A stretch of 64,000 nucleotides of DNA, taken from positions 56,991,108-57,055,107 of the forward strand of contig OZ024794.1 in assembly GCA_964017045.1 (NCBI GenBank). The letters are read 5' to 3'. This DNA comes from Omphiscola glabra. Taxonomy: Eukaryota > Mollusca > Gastropoda > Lymnaeidae. The notes under the pieces were generated by a model. The model saw only the letters and a program-made list of their open reading frames with translations, was not told the origin of the DNA and searched no databases. Positions 54,745-64,000 of this stretch are shown one piece after another. The position numbers were made by a program, and so were the translations under genes. Position 1 is the first letter of the stretch; every line of letters starts with the position of its first letter.

Positions 54745-56665
54745 CCTTTTTTTTGTCTGTGGATTTTTTCATTATCCAGTCAATGGCAAGGATGAATAGA
54801 AATGGGGACAAGAGGCATCCTTGTCTGACTCCTGTTTCGACTGTAAAGGCATCTGTGAGTCTACCTTCGTGGACCACCCTGCATGTCATTTCTTCATAAG
54901 AGCTCTGAATGATCCTGACTAATTTCCCTGGTACTCCATAGTGCCGAAGAAGTTTCCACAATGTTTGTCGGTCCAGGCTATCAAAGGCCTTTTCGTAGTC
55001 TATAAAATTTATGTATAAAGGGGAGTTCCATTCGATGGATTGTTCTACAATGATTCTCAGTGCTGCAATTTGATCTGTGCATGATCTGTTTTGGCGGAAT
55101 CCAGCCTGTTGATCTCGTAGCTGCATGTCGACCTGGTCTTTCATTCTATTCAAAATAATTCTGTTAAAGACCTTTCCTGGTATGGACAGCAGTGTGATTC
55201 CTCTGTAATTTGCACAATTGCTGAGATCCCCTTTCTTTGGTATCTTGATGAGGTATCCTTCTTTCCAATCTTTTGGAACTCTCTCTTCTTCCCAGATCTT
55301 TTCAAACAGAGGGTGCAGCATATTGACTATTGTATTTATATCAGCTCTCATCATCTCTGCTGTGATGTTGTCCGGTCCCGGTGCTTTCCCTAATTTGAGC
55401 TGCTTGATGGCCAGAGCTATTTCTTCCCTATTTGGGGCGCTTTCTTCTATTTGTAAGTCTTCATTTGCTGGTTGTATGTCTGGTGTGTCTGTGGGTGGGG
55501 GTCTGTTTAATAGTTCTTTAAAGTATTCCACCCATCTTTTTTGTTGCTCTTTCCTTTCTGTTATTGATCTACCTTCTCTATCTTTGACAGGTCTCTCCGG
55601 CCTTTTGTATCGCCCTGACAGCTTTCTTGTTATATCGTACAGCTCTCTCAGGTTGCCCTTCTTGGCTGCTTCTTCTGCTGTTGATGCTAGGCCATCTATG
55701 TAGGCATTCTTATCTTTTTTTATGCTGTTTTTTACTTTTTGGTTTGCTTCTTTATATTTCTCTTGCGCTTTTGTTTTCTCCGCCCTGGTGCGGCTGCTGT
55801 TAACTAAACTTTTCATTTCTTTTCTCTCTTTTATTTTTTGCAGTGTGTTGATTGAGAGCCAGTCTTTGTGTTTCTGTTTCACTGATCCTAAAACTTCTTG
55901 GCAAGTGGATGTTACAGACGACTTTATGTTTTGCCATTTATGTTCTACTTGGTCATCTTCTGTTTGGTCTTCCAGCGCTTGGAACTTATTCCTTAAGGTA
56001 ACACTGAATTCCTCTCTTTTCTGCTCATTTACCAAAAGTGCTACGTTGAATTTTGTTCGCTTAACAGTTGGCGGTTCCCAGTTCTTCTTCAACTTTAACT
56101 TTAGTCTTGCCCAAACAAGATGATGATCAGATGCGACATCTGCTCCTCGTTTTGCTCGTACATCTTGTAGAGACTTTCTAAATTTTTTGTTAATGCATAT
56201 GTGGTCTATTTGGTTTTGCGTTTTGTTGTCCGGGGATACCCATGTTATCTTGTGGATGTTTTTATGTTGGAATTCGCTGCCTCCGATAACAAGCTCATGT
56301 GTTGCGCAGAAGTCTGCTAGTTTTTCTCCGTTCTCATTTCTCTCTCCTACACCATGGCGTCCCATGATTTCCTCATATCCACTGTTGTCGTTTCCGATCT
56401 TGGCGTTAAGGTCCCCCATTAAAATGTTCAGGTCTCTATTTGGGAATTTTTCTATTATTGTTTGTAGTCTATTGTAGAATGTTTCTTTCTCGTCTTCTTT
56501 GCTGTCGTTGGTGGGTGCGTAACACTGTATTATGTTCATCTTTATTTTCTTTTTCTTGGTTCGGAATGTTGCTGTTATTATTCTTGGTCCATAGGCTTCC
56601 CATCCAATCAATGAATCCTGTGCCATCCTAGACAACATTAGAGCGACTCCTTGTGTGTGCGGAGC
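54744..56665 (-). CDS. LINE ORF, endonuclease and reverse transcriptase N-terminal part
   Basis: A long frame (its open part 54707-56695) whose first ten residues are minisatellite read-through. An apurinic-type endonuclease domain occupies about residues 11-200: MGDLNAKIG at 93-101, QNQIDHI at 160-166 and SDHHLV at 189-194 supply catalytic residues, but the N-terminal strands are missing. The reverse transcriptase follows from about residue 430: KAPGPDNITAEM, YRGITLL at 497-503, motif A FIDYEKAFDS at 564-573 and motif B GVRQGCLLSP at 622-631. The frame is lost at an 8-T run (54747-54754). The overall motif style fits the RTE clade, which usually has one ORF with endonuclease then reverse transcriptase. 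Confidence 0.9.
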
Positions 56666-56904
56666 GAATGAAGTTAAACAATTCAAATGTATCAAATTAA
56701 ACAGTTCAAATGTATGAAGTTAAACAATTCAAATGTATGAAATTGAAAAATTCAAATGTATGAAATTAAACAATTCAAATGTATGAAATTAAACAGTTCA
56801 AATGTATGAAGTTAAACAATTCATGGTCAAAATCTGCAAAACGTTAACATGTGACAAATTTGGATGATCATAATAAAATATATGTTAAAAATATTTATTT
56901 AATT

Positions 56905-57030
56905 TTAAAGCAAGACGTAAGTAGCTGTGATTCTGATTTTTGTATGTAGCTGTGATTCTGATTTCTGTAAGTAGCTGTGATTCTGATTTCTGTAAGTAGC
57001 TGTGATTCTGATTTCTGTATGTAGCTTCTC
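56905..57030. repeat. Minisatellite, about 26-bp unit, 4-5 copies
   Basis: Unit gtagctgtgattctgatttc plus tgtaa. Confidence 0.93.
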
Positions 57031-58240
57031 TTGGTCTGATCATTTAGTTTTCTTATTTATTATTAAAAAAAATTTAATAAAAAAAAAAACTGTTATGAGA
57101 TTGACATGCAATAGTTAGGAACTAAGTAGGCTAAAATGAAAGTAGTAATGTTACGTATTGTACTTCAGTACTTGTGACATTTAATTCAGGAAAAATGTCG
57201 GATAGAATTGTCTTTGAATAACCAAATAGATTATTGTCATTTCTTTGCGTTTGTGAAAAAATATGAATTCCGTCGTATTACAAGAGATTACACAACGTGC
57301 CGCAGAAAGACAAGGATTTATTTAAACGTATTCATTATTATATCATTGGACGACATTATTTAAGCCATTGCGATCCACATTTAATAGTTAATGCCCTTTA
57401 AACGAACAATGCTTACAGAGAAGAGGTGCGAGCTTTCACCGGATCATCGGTCGAAAATATAAACAATTGTGGCTTAAATAGTGGCTAAAATAGTGGCTAA
57501 AATAGCGGCTAAATAACTGCTAAAATAGCGGCTAAAAGTGACTGCTTGAATATTTACCACTTCTCGATAATGTACAAAGAAAGTAAAACGAAAGTATCGT
57601 ATGTATCATGAATACATTTTTGGTCCCTCGTCGTTAGCACTATCCAGTTACGCCCTAGCAAGTTTTGTGCCATAGGCAAGAGTCTAAAAAAATGACGCCA
57701 CTTAATCATAAGTGTTGATCGGTCATCTAGTTTTATAGTTTCAGTTTTCAAACAAATAAAATTTGTATTAGATGTTCTCCTATAGCATAAATATGAAAGA
57801 TGAAAATGGTCGTTACTATTTTCTGTTATAATTTACCAAAAGCCAAACTACTTAAAATTCAAACTCTTAACTGGCAAGTAGGGGATGGCCTTAAGAGGTT
57901 CTTGAATGTAATAGTTGATTTAAAGATAAATATGGGTTCTCGCTCTTTAAAAAAAAGCAACTAGTATGCTCTCGGAACAAACATATCCTGTAATAGCAAA
58001 TGTTATCAAAAGTGTTATGAGTTATCTTATCGTGAATGTTTATATTTTAAAAAAAAATGCTTTTCTTGCTTGCGCAGACGCAAAATCCTGAATGATTTCA
58101 GGTATATACAACTCTTCTGCACTCGTTCTTTTTATGGATATTTAGACATTGTAGAATAAACTTATGATTTATAAGTTTAAGCCTCGAAAAGTTTCCCTCA
58201 GCACTCGTAATAGTGATTGGGGGCTGGGAGGGGGGGACGA
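57031..58240. other. Intergenic, about 1.2 kb AT-rich
   Basis: A short 12-bp repeat (ggctaaaatagt) occurs at 57470-57538. No gene supported. Confidence 0.55.
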
Positions 58241-58400
58241 TGGTAGAAGAAAATCCCGTACATTTTTGGAGACCCTACGCCTGTGCGGGCGCACAAATGA
58301 GACCTAACACCCGCCCCCCTGGTAGAAGAAAATCCCGTACATTTTTGGAGACCCTACGCCTGTGCGGGCGCACAAATGAGACCTAACACCCCCCCCCCCC
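58241..58400. repeat. 79-bp tandem duplication
   Basis: Two nearly identical copies of a unit that begins ggtagaagaaaatcccgtac and includes ctacgcctgtgcgggcgcac; both end in poly-C. Confidence 0.95.
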
Positions 58401-59030
58401 AACATGCTTCCGAACACATACTTCAATTTATGTATAGACTATTGCGACGTGCATGGCAATTAAATGAACTTTCCATTAAGCGGGCTTTCTAAACCATTTA
58501 CCAGTGCCACGCATCCCCCTTTTACCTTCACGCTTTGAAATTAGTCCCCTGTATTGTAATGAAATAATTCAATATGAGCATAATACAATTGTGGTAGTTT
58601 CCTTTCTTTAATGAACTTGATAGAAAAAAACAACAAAAAATTGCTAACATAACTATTTTTTTAAAGAATAACCATAAGTATAGCTTACCAGTTGTATTGT
58701 GTGACCCGAGCTTTAAGGTTTCTGAATCTTCTCTCAAACGACGTTCCAAAACATTCGACACAACTTTCTGCAGTATTCAAACAAAGACGACATAGCTTCT
58801 TTTAGGGAAGAGTTTTACCTGCAGTTAATTATTGTCGTGGCAACACTAACATCAATTTAATATTAGCAGTATCGATAAACACATCTATATTATGTTTTTC
58901 GCGGACAATATTAAATGTGTTTAAATGTGTTTAAACTTCCATCGGTCAACGGAGGTAACGTATGTTTTTTCAGTCGTCATGTGTGAAACACACATTAACA
59001 CTGGGAAAAAATACGTCTTATCTTTAAATC
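58401..59030. other. Intergenic
   Basis: No supported feature. Confidence 0.5.
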
Positions 59031-59034
59031 ACCT

Positions 59035-59180
59035 TCAAATCTATCTCTTTACAATCACTCTCCATCTTAACTTCTCTAACAAACCTATCATTTTATAATT
59101 ACTCTCCATCTTAAATTAACTAACAACTCTATCACTTGACAACTACTCTCCATCTTAACTTCACCAACAACCCTATCACA
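59035..59180. repeat. Degenerate tandem repeat, about 48-52-bp unit, 3 copies
   Basis: Copies share actctccatcttaa followed by aacaa and cctatca. Confidence 0.8.
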
Positions 59181-59231
59181 TTACTTTATTATTACTTTCT
59201 TTCTAACAAAAGTAGTCAGCCATTTTATTAA

Positions 59232-59332
59232 GTCAGCCCCGTGGAGTGGCGGTGCCCTACCACATGGCGTGACGGTGCCCTATCACATGGCGTGACGGTG
59301 CCCTCCCACATGGCGTGGCGGTGCCCTACCAT
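59232..59332. repeat. Minisatellite, 24-25-bp unit, 4 copies
   Basis: Unit catggcgtgacggtgcccta plus tcaca. Confidence 0.93.
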
Positions 59333-59379
59333 CATAACATACCTCGACGTTTAGCAACACTTCTTCACTTCACTGGAAA

Positions 59380-59402
59380 AAAAAGTGGGGGGGGGGGGGG
59401 GG
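59380..59402. repeat. Poly-G run
   Basis: About 18 consecutive G (59386-59404) interrupted only at the edges; error-prone in sequencing. Confidence 0.9.
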
Positions 59403-59659
59403 GGAGGGATGTCAATTAAATACATGATAGAAAAATTCCAGTGTTGAGCCTATTTATTACGGCAGACGGGGAGAAGGACTTCAAAGCCTGAAAGATGGTG
59501 ATGGTTTGAAGATTAAGAGGAATTTTATGAGAATTAAAAGCTGGTGGTCGCTTTTCTCTTTTTTTTCCCCACTCAATTAATTTTCCCTTTTTTTTACCAT
59601 CTCCACGTTTTTGTTTTCGCTTAATGAGGTATGGGGTTTATTGGTGAACAAACCGCCTA

Positions 59660-59935
59660 CGGTGAAACTTTGCTTGAAAGACGTCTGGCATTTCAGTGTC
59701 TTGTTTTTGGGAGTAGCTTGGGATATTTGCCATCTTATGTGTACGTCTGGTATTTCAGTGGCTTGTTGCTGTTGGTAACTTGGGATATTTGCCATCTTAG
59801 GTTTACGTCTGGCATTTCGGTGTCTTGTTGCTGTGGGTAGCTTGGGATATTTGCCATCTTAGGTTTACGTCTGGCATTTCAGTGGCTTGCTGCTGTGGGT
59901 AACTTGGGATATCTTCCAATAGGTTTACTCACGGA
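59660..59935. repeat. Minisatellite, about 63-bp unit, 4 copies
   Basis: Copies share gtttacgtctggcatttc, cttgttgctgtgggtagc and ttgggatatttgccatctta. Confidence 0.93.
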
Positions 59936-59995
59936 CTGATTTTTTTCTTTTATGTATACAAATTTGTCAGCATCACATACGCCCCTGTCATTTAG

Positions 59996-60055
59996 TTTGA
60001 TGGCTACCTGATGGCTACGTGATGGCTACCTGATGACTGCCTGATGGCTACCTGT
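59996..60055. repeat. Short 10-bp tandem repeat
   Basis: tgatggctac repeated five times with variants. Confidence 0.9.
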
Positions 60056-61317
60056 TTGTTAAGAAAAAAAAAACAACATTATATTTATCTTCTTACAATG
60101 TCCTGATTTTATGAGTTTAAAGAAAAAAAAAATTCAATTGTGGGCATTTCTGGTTTCTCTACAAAACTTAGGCTATATTGTCAGAAGTACATGTTGCCCA
60201 GTCAAATATGTGTTTAAAATAAAACATGTACATATTCATTTAACAGGCAGGACATCTCTAAAGTACATCACGCTCCGGAAGGTGCGACCGTTTCAACACG
60301 GACTTGGTTGGGGAGGGGGGGGGGTAAAGAAGATCTAAGTGACGTCACGCATTTTAAATTATTTTATCAAAAATATAAATAAAGAAAAATTAGAAATTTC
60401 GTTGAATTTTTCTCTTGTAATGGATGTATTCTAATAGAAGATATCACTTTTATAACTGACAAGGTTGAATAGTCAAATTTGTCTTGGATTAAATTTTAAG
60501 TATTTTTTTAAATTTTGGAACATTTTATTTGGTCCGAAAGTGTGACGTACTTTGGAGTGGAAAGGGGTGGGGGATGGGGTCGGTTTGTGAGATTCGTGAC
60601 ATATTATGACAGGGGGGGGGGAGAGAGGATGTAAACATTGTCCAAAAAAAAAAAGCGTTACCTTCTTTATGGAATGCACCTAATTACCTTTATTGGAGAA
60701 TTCGAAACGAAACGATTAAGTACTTCTGATGCTTTCCAATATACTTTGTAAATGAAAACCTTTTTATGGACATCACTTGTGTAGCATTCGGTCATTTAAT
60801 TTGTTTTTCTATATAATTTTATAATTGACCATCGTCACTATTACCCACTGCTAAATGTCTCAACCATTTTTAGTAATTCTTTCTTGACCTGCTATATTCT
60901 CAAGTGCTCTCTAGCATCTGGGTAATTGTATGACTTGCATTGTATAGACTCTACATACAAATGCAATAACAAACTTTTGAATTTAAAAAAATAACTCAAT
61001 TTCTTACTCTTGTGACATTAGAAGCAAACTGTATATAGAGATACACTTTGCAGGAGAAGCACGGGGCCGTCCAGTGACGTGGAGTGGCGCATTTTGGCTG
61101 TTAAATAAATGATGTATCTGCAACTCAAAAGACCCGCTACGCTCCGCCAGGACACCCATAGTGACATGTAGGCTACTAAACACCTACTTCTGAATTTTAT
61201 TTGAGACCCTCACAAACACACACACGCAAACATGGGACACGCACATCTTTTGAGATCTGTTGCATTCCACATACCATTTGAGCCCATGTGAGCGTCTATT
61301 GAGACCGTTTCAGTGTA
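60056..61317. other. Intergenic, about 1.25 kb
   Basis: AT-rich with G runs at 60310 and 60613. No gene supported. Confidence 0.5.
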
Positions 61318-61325
61318 AATTGAGA

Positions 61326-61513
61326 CAGAAGCGTAGCGTGGGAGGGGCCAAGGGGTACAGATGTACCCGGGCGCCAGCTAGTTTGGCGCGCCAAAATGTG
61401 CTTTGGTATTATTTTATTGATGAAAATAATGTGTTTGAGAGTTGAAAAAAAGAAAAGAGAGCGCTTAAAATGAATCTTGTCCCCGGGCGCCAAACACTCT
61501 AGCTACGCCTCTG
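61326..61513. mobile_element. hAT-type MITE with perfect 8-bp target duplication
   Basis: The left end cagaagcgtagcgtg and the right end ctagctacgcctctg are inverted repeats. The flanks are aattgaga at 61318-61325 and 61514-61521, an exact 8-bp hAT target duplication. Interior copies of ccgggcgcca lie near both ends. It lies within degenerate copies of attgagaccgt. Confidence 0.88.
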
Positions 61514-61521
61514 AATTGAGA

Positions 61522-61900
61522 CCGTCTGAGTATGAATTGAGAACATTTGCGTTTAGATTTCAAGCCATATTTTTATGTCACCAATGGCAGTTTTAAAAAA
61601 AAACAAAAAAAAAAAACCTGTACGTCTTACAAATCCTTCAATGTTTCAATCTCTGAATTACGCTCAGAAGAAAAAAAAAATCATTCAAGCATCAAAAACA
61701 AAGAGTTACGTTGCTAATTCTTGAACAGAATAAGTGAAGACGACATTTCCAGCTTACACCGAGAGAAAGCCATCGCTAAATGAATAGTGAGGGTTAACAA
61801 TGTCAAACCACAACAGAGGTCAGCGCGAAAAGAATCAATGACTAACATTAGATTGTATGATGTTGAGTAAGATTAGTGACCCAACGAGTGATCCATGTCA
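61522..61900. other. Intergenic
   Basis: Several A-runs; no gene supported. Confidence 0.5.
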
Positions 61901-61909
61901 GGCGCTAGA

Positions 61910-62130
61910 AATTACTGATGTGCCCTTGTGAGGTATTAGAAAGTGCTTATGTGCCCTTGTGAGGTATTAGAAAGTGCTTATGTGCCCATGTGAGGTATTT
62001 GGAAGTACTTCTGTTCTTATGTGAGATATTAGAAAGTACTTCCGTACCTTTGTGATGAATTAAAAAGTACTTCTTTGCCAATGTGAGGTATTAAACAAGT
62101 ACATTTGTGCCCATTAGAGATATATAAAGT
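61910..62130. repeat. Minisatellite, about 34-bp unit, 6 copies
   Basis: Degenerate unit tgtgaggtattagaaagtgc plus ttatgtgccct. Confidence 0.9.
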
Positions 62131-63000
62131 ACGTATTTTGGTATTCAGTGAGTAAGATTAGTAGTATAGTAGCATACTTCTGTTGATTTGTAGGATCAGT
62201 TAAGTGACGGTAGAGTGATGCCTAAAGAGGAATCAGAGAGATAACGATTGGTTGATTGTGTAACGTGACACGGAGATAATTTGGGTGCGGGGGAGGGGGG
62301 TGTTTAATGAAACTCTTGGTTTCAGCGCCTTCTAGTGTTTAAAGGGAGTTAGATAACCAAAAAAAACGTTTAACTACTGAAGCACCACCGTCAGCGTAGC
62401 CCCCCCCCCCGACCCCCTCTCCCACCGCCTGCACTTTTACAATCTAAATCTCTGGCTCCACTTTAGCTGGCATCCATCTAATTCTGTAAGGTTCACAATT
62501 CAATTACAAAACACTAGCGGGATCGCTCATTGTTTCTTTTATGGAAGTTTTTATGGTCGCCGGCAAACCAGTAGCTTTGAATTAAAATTAGTGGAATCTT
62601 CTATTTAACCGTGCGCCTGGCATAAACAAAGTTGTGTTTTCAAAAACCCTAATAATACTGCGCACTATTTACTCGATTAGTTTTGCTAGTCTACTGCGGA
62701 TTATTTCATCAATGTAGCTAGGATTATTTTTTGATAGTATACCGCGGACTATTTCCCCGATTATTTTTTTATAAGTTTTGATAGTCCTTGAAATTACAAT
62801 TGAATTGAATTTTAACGTTGAGATTGTCCTTCAAATCTTCGGCATACTCTTTCATTACAAGTTTTCCTAAAATTCAAAATCGTCAACTGTTACAATTTTC
62901 CGACCAACTGTACATGTAAATGAATCAATTACCCTTCATTTTTAGCAGTCCTCCCCCCCCCCCCCAACACACACACAACAATTTTTCTCACTGAAAATAT
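62131..63000. other. Intergenic
   Basis: G run near 62292, C runs near 62402 and 62955. No gene supported. Confidence 0.5.
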
Positions 63001-63014
63001 ATATTAGATTGTTA

Positions 63015-63095
63015 ATGGATAGATGGGTGGATGGAAAGTTAGAGGATGGATGATAGAGGGAGATGGATGATGGATGGAGGGATGGATGAATGGAT
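63015..63095. repeat. Degenerate GATG microsatellite
   Basis: Repeated gatgg/gatga units, similar in type to the start of the window. Confidence 0.9.
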
Positions 63096-63539
63096 ACGCA
63101 CATTTCTAATCATCTTTAAAATGGTAGGCACTGTGTGCTGACTACGTACTGTGACGTAGTTATTTCTTCATTTTTTATGGTCAAAGAAATTTGGAAACAA
63201 AAAAAACGTTTTGACTTGTGGCAAGTTAAGTTCATTTTATTTTATGTGTTCTAATTTATTTATCTAAAGAATTAAAATGGAGGAAATAAAATAATTATTG
63301 ATTGGTCTTATTTGAAAAGTCAAAATGGCCTAACAATCCGCAGATTATCTTAATATTTTTTTTTTTAAACTAACTAAAATATAATCCAAGAGATGAGAAA
63401 GTTTGGTCATTACGAATAAGCCACATTGTGGACAGAGATGAGAAAAATAGAACATTTCTGGATAAATCTCACTGTCTGTTTCGTTTCCGGTAAATGTCGG
63501 TTATTAGAAACATTGTCCGGCGCGGCTTTTAAGACTAAA

Positions 63540-63606
63540 TATAAGACAAGAAGATGACGTCATGTTGATGGAGAAGACAAGAAGAAGACGTCATGTTGAT
63601 GGAGAA
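63540..63606. repeat. 31-bp tandem duplication
   Basis: Two copies of gacgtcatgttgatggaga preceded by gacaagaagaa. Confidence 0.9.
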
Positions 63607-63734
63607 TGAAAGGGTACCGGCTTTTCTGTACGCGTTGTTTCTTGTCTTAAATTAAATGTTATAGTTAGTGAAGCAGCCCATATTGTGGACAGTCTGAGCC
63701 TGACATTTTAAAGAGCTGATCCCGTTATGTTGTT

Positions 63735-63880
63735 TGTTTGTGTGTGCATGCGTGCATGTGTGCGTGTGTGTGTGAGTGAATGTGAATGTTTGTGTGTGTG
63801 TGTTTGTGTGTGTGTGTGTTTTCATGTGTGTTTGTGTGTGTGTTTGTATGTGTGTTTGTATGTGTTTGTGTGTTTGCATT
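63735..63880. repeat. (TG)n-rich microsatellite
   Basis: Interrupted tgtg repeats with tttg and atg variants; the minus-strand His/Thr-rich frame is an artefact. Confidence 0.95.
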
Positions 63881-64000
63881 ATTTCGTAGCTTGATAAAAT
63901 ATTTAAAATTATGGAAGATTATTTAAGGAACCGTCATTACGATTTCTTAGCAAATGCCCTCGACCGGTATGATTCCTAAACACTATACCAAGAGATCTCA

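Larger units (their letters stand above)
53904..56665 (-). mobile_element. 5'-truncated RTE-type LINE with target-site duplication
   Basis: The element runs right to left. It starts inside the endonuclease at 56665 and ends at 53904 with a (gaa)5-type tail (ttcttcttcttcttc on the plus strand). The 10-bp gaatgaagtt flanks both ends (53894-53903 and 56666-56675), a target-site duplication. Coding content is given in the next two entries. It is nearly intact apart from the 5' truncation and one frameshift, so it is probably young. Confidence 0.92.
53797..56880. repeat. Duplicated block, copy 2, interrupted by a LINE
   Basis: Restarts atttactgtaagtactggaa at 53797 and the same minisatellite. It is interrupted at 53904-56665, then resumes and finishes with catggtcaaaatctgcaaaa, then gtgacaaatttggatgatca. 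The interrupted copy shows that the duplication came before the LINE insertion or has been copied around it. Confidence 0.9.

Noticed and set aside
55218..56631. Plus-strand Phe/Leu/Ser-rich frames
   Set aside because: Antisense shadows of the minus-strand LINE.
1..64000. Transfer RNA or ribosomal RNA genes
   Set aside because: Reading for A/B box-like and conserved rRNA segments gave nothing convincing; tRNAscan-SE and Rfam/Infernal searches would be needed to exclude small RNAs.

Overview
This window looks like animal (metazoan) nuclear DNA, most likely from a gastropod mollusc and possibly a freshwater pulmonate snail. It is AT-rich, has spliceosomal introns, and carries molluscan-type LINE retrotransposons, several hAT-type MITEs and an unusually dense set of minisatellites. 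A near-canonical SPIN-like hAT MITE at 18190-18387 fits a snail, because SPIN elements are reported from tetrapods and a few invertebrates including a pond snail. The species assignment is inference; no species-specific gene is present.

Only one convincing host gene was found. It is a plus-strand gene of nine coding exons between 22396 and 38207, with a probable poly(A) signal at 38815. All nine exons join in a single reading frame when intron phases are followed, giving about 481 residues, or about 601 if an alternative longer exon 4 and an upstream exon 5 acceptor are used. The product has a basic N-terminus, a Cys-x2-Cys followed 24 residues later by Cys-Cys, and an acidic glutamate-rich C-terminus. 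I do not recognise the family with confidence.

Layout: 1-1500 is GATA/GATG and GA microsatellite. 1.5-7.5 kb is mostly unique AT-rich sequence with small minisatellites and a TIR-bounded repeat (3082-4463). 7.5-12.3 kb is a chain of minisatellites with units of 20-59 bp. 12.3-21.3 kb is mostly intergenic with MITEs, including the SPIN-like copy. 21.3-22 kb is a LINE remnant whose coding end has become a 69-bp tandem repeat. 22.4-38.8 kb is the host gene; its introns hold several large minisatellites, a decayed RNase H-type LINE (29.5-30.6 kb) and a hAT MITE. 38.8-49.5 kb holds a GA microsatellite, a nested pile of transposons (41.9-45.3 kb) and a long hairpin element (47.6-47.9 kb). 49.5-51.9 kb is a 2.3-kb array of a 13-bp unit. 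53.5-56.9 kb is a duplicated minisatellite interrupted by a young LINE with a 10-bp target-site duplication. 57-64 kb is intergenic with short minisatellites and another hAT MITE.

The most striking pattern is that minisatellites in the host gene often start or stop at, or within a few bases of, splice sites. In some places they copy the splice site itself (exon 1 donor, exon 5 acceptor, exon 5 donor, exon 9 polypyrimidine tract), and one starts exactly at a donor (exon 3). The exon 5 acceptor sits inside a 45-bp (15-codon) array, so the array could be spliced in as a coding variable repeat. Nearly all other long open frames in the window are by-products of tandem repeats and are not reported as genes.
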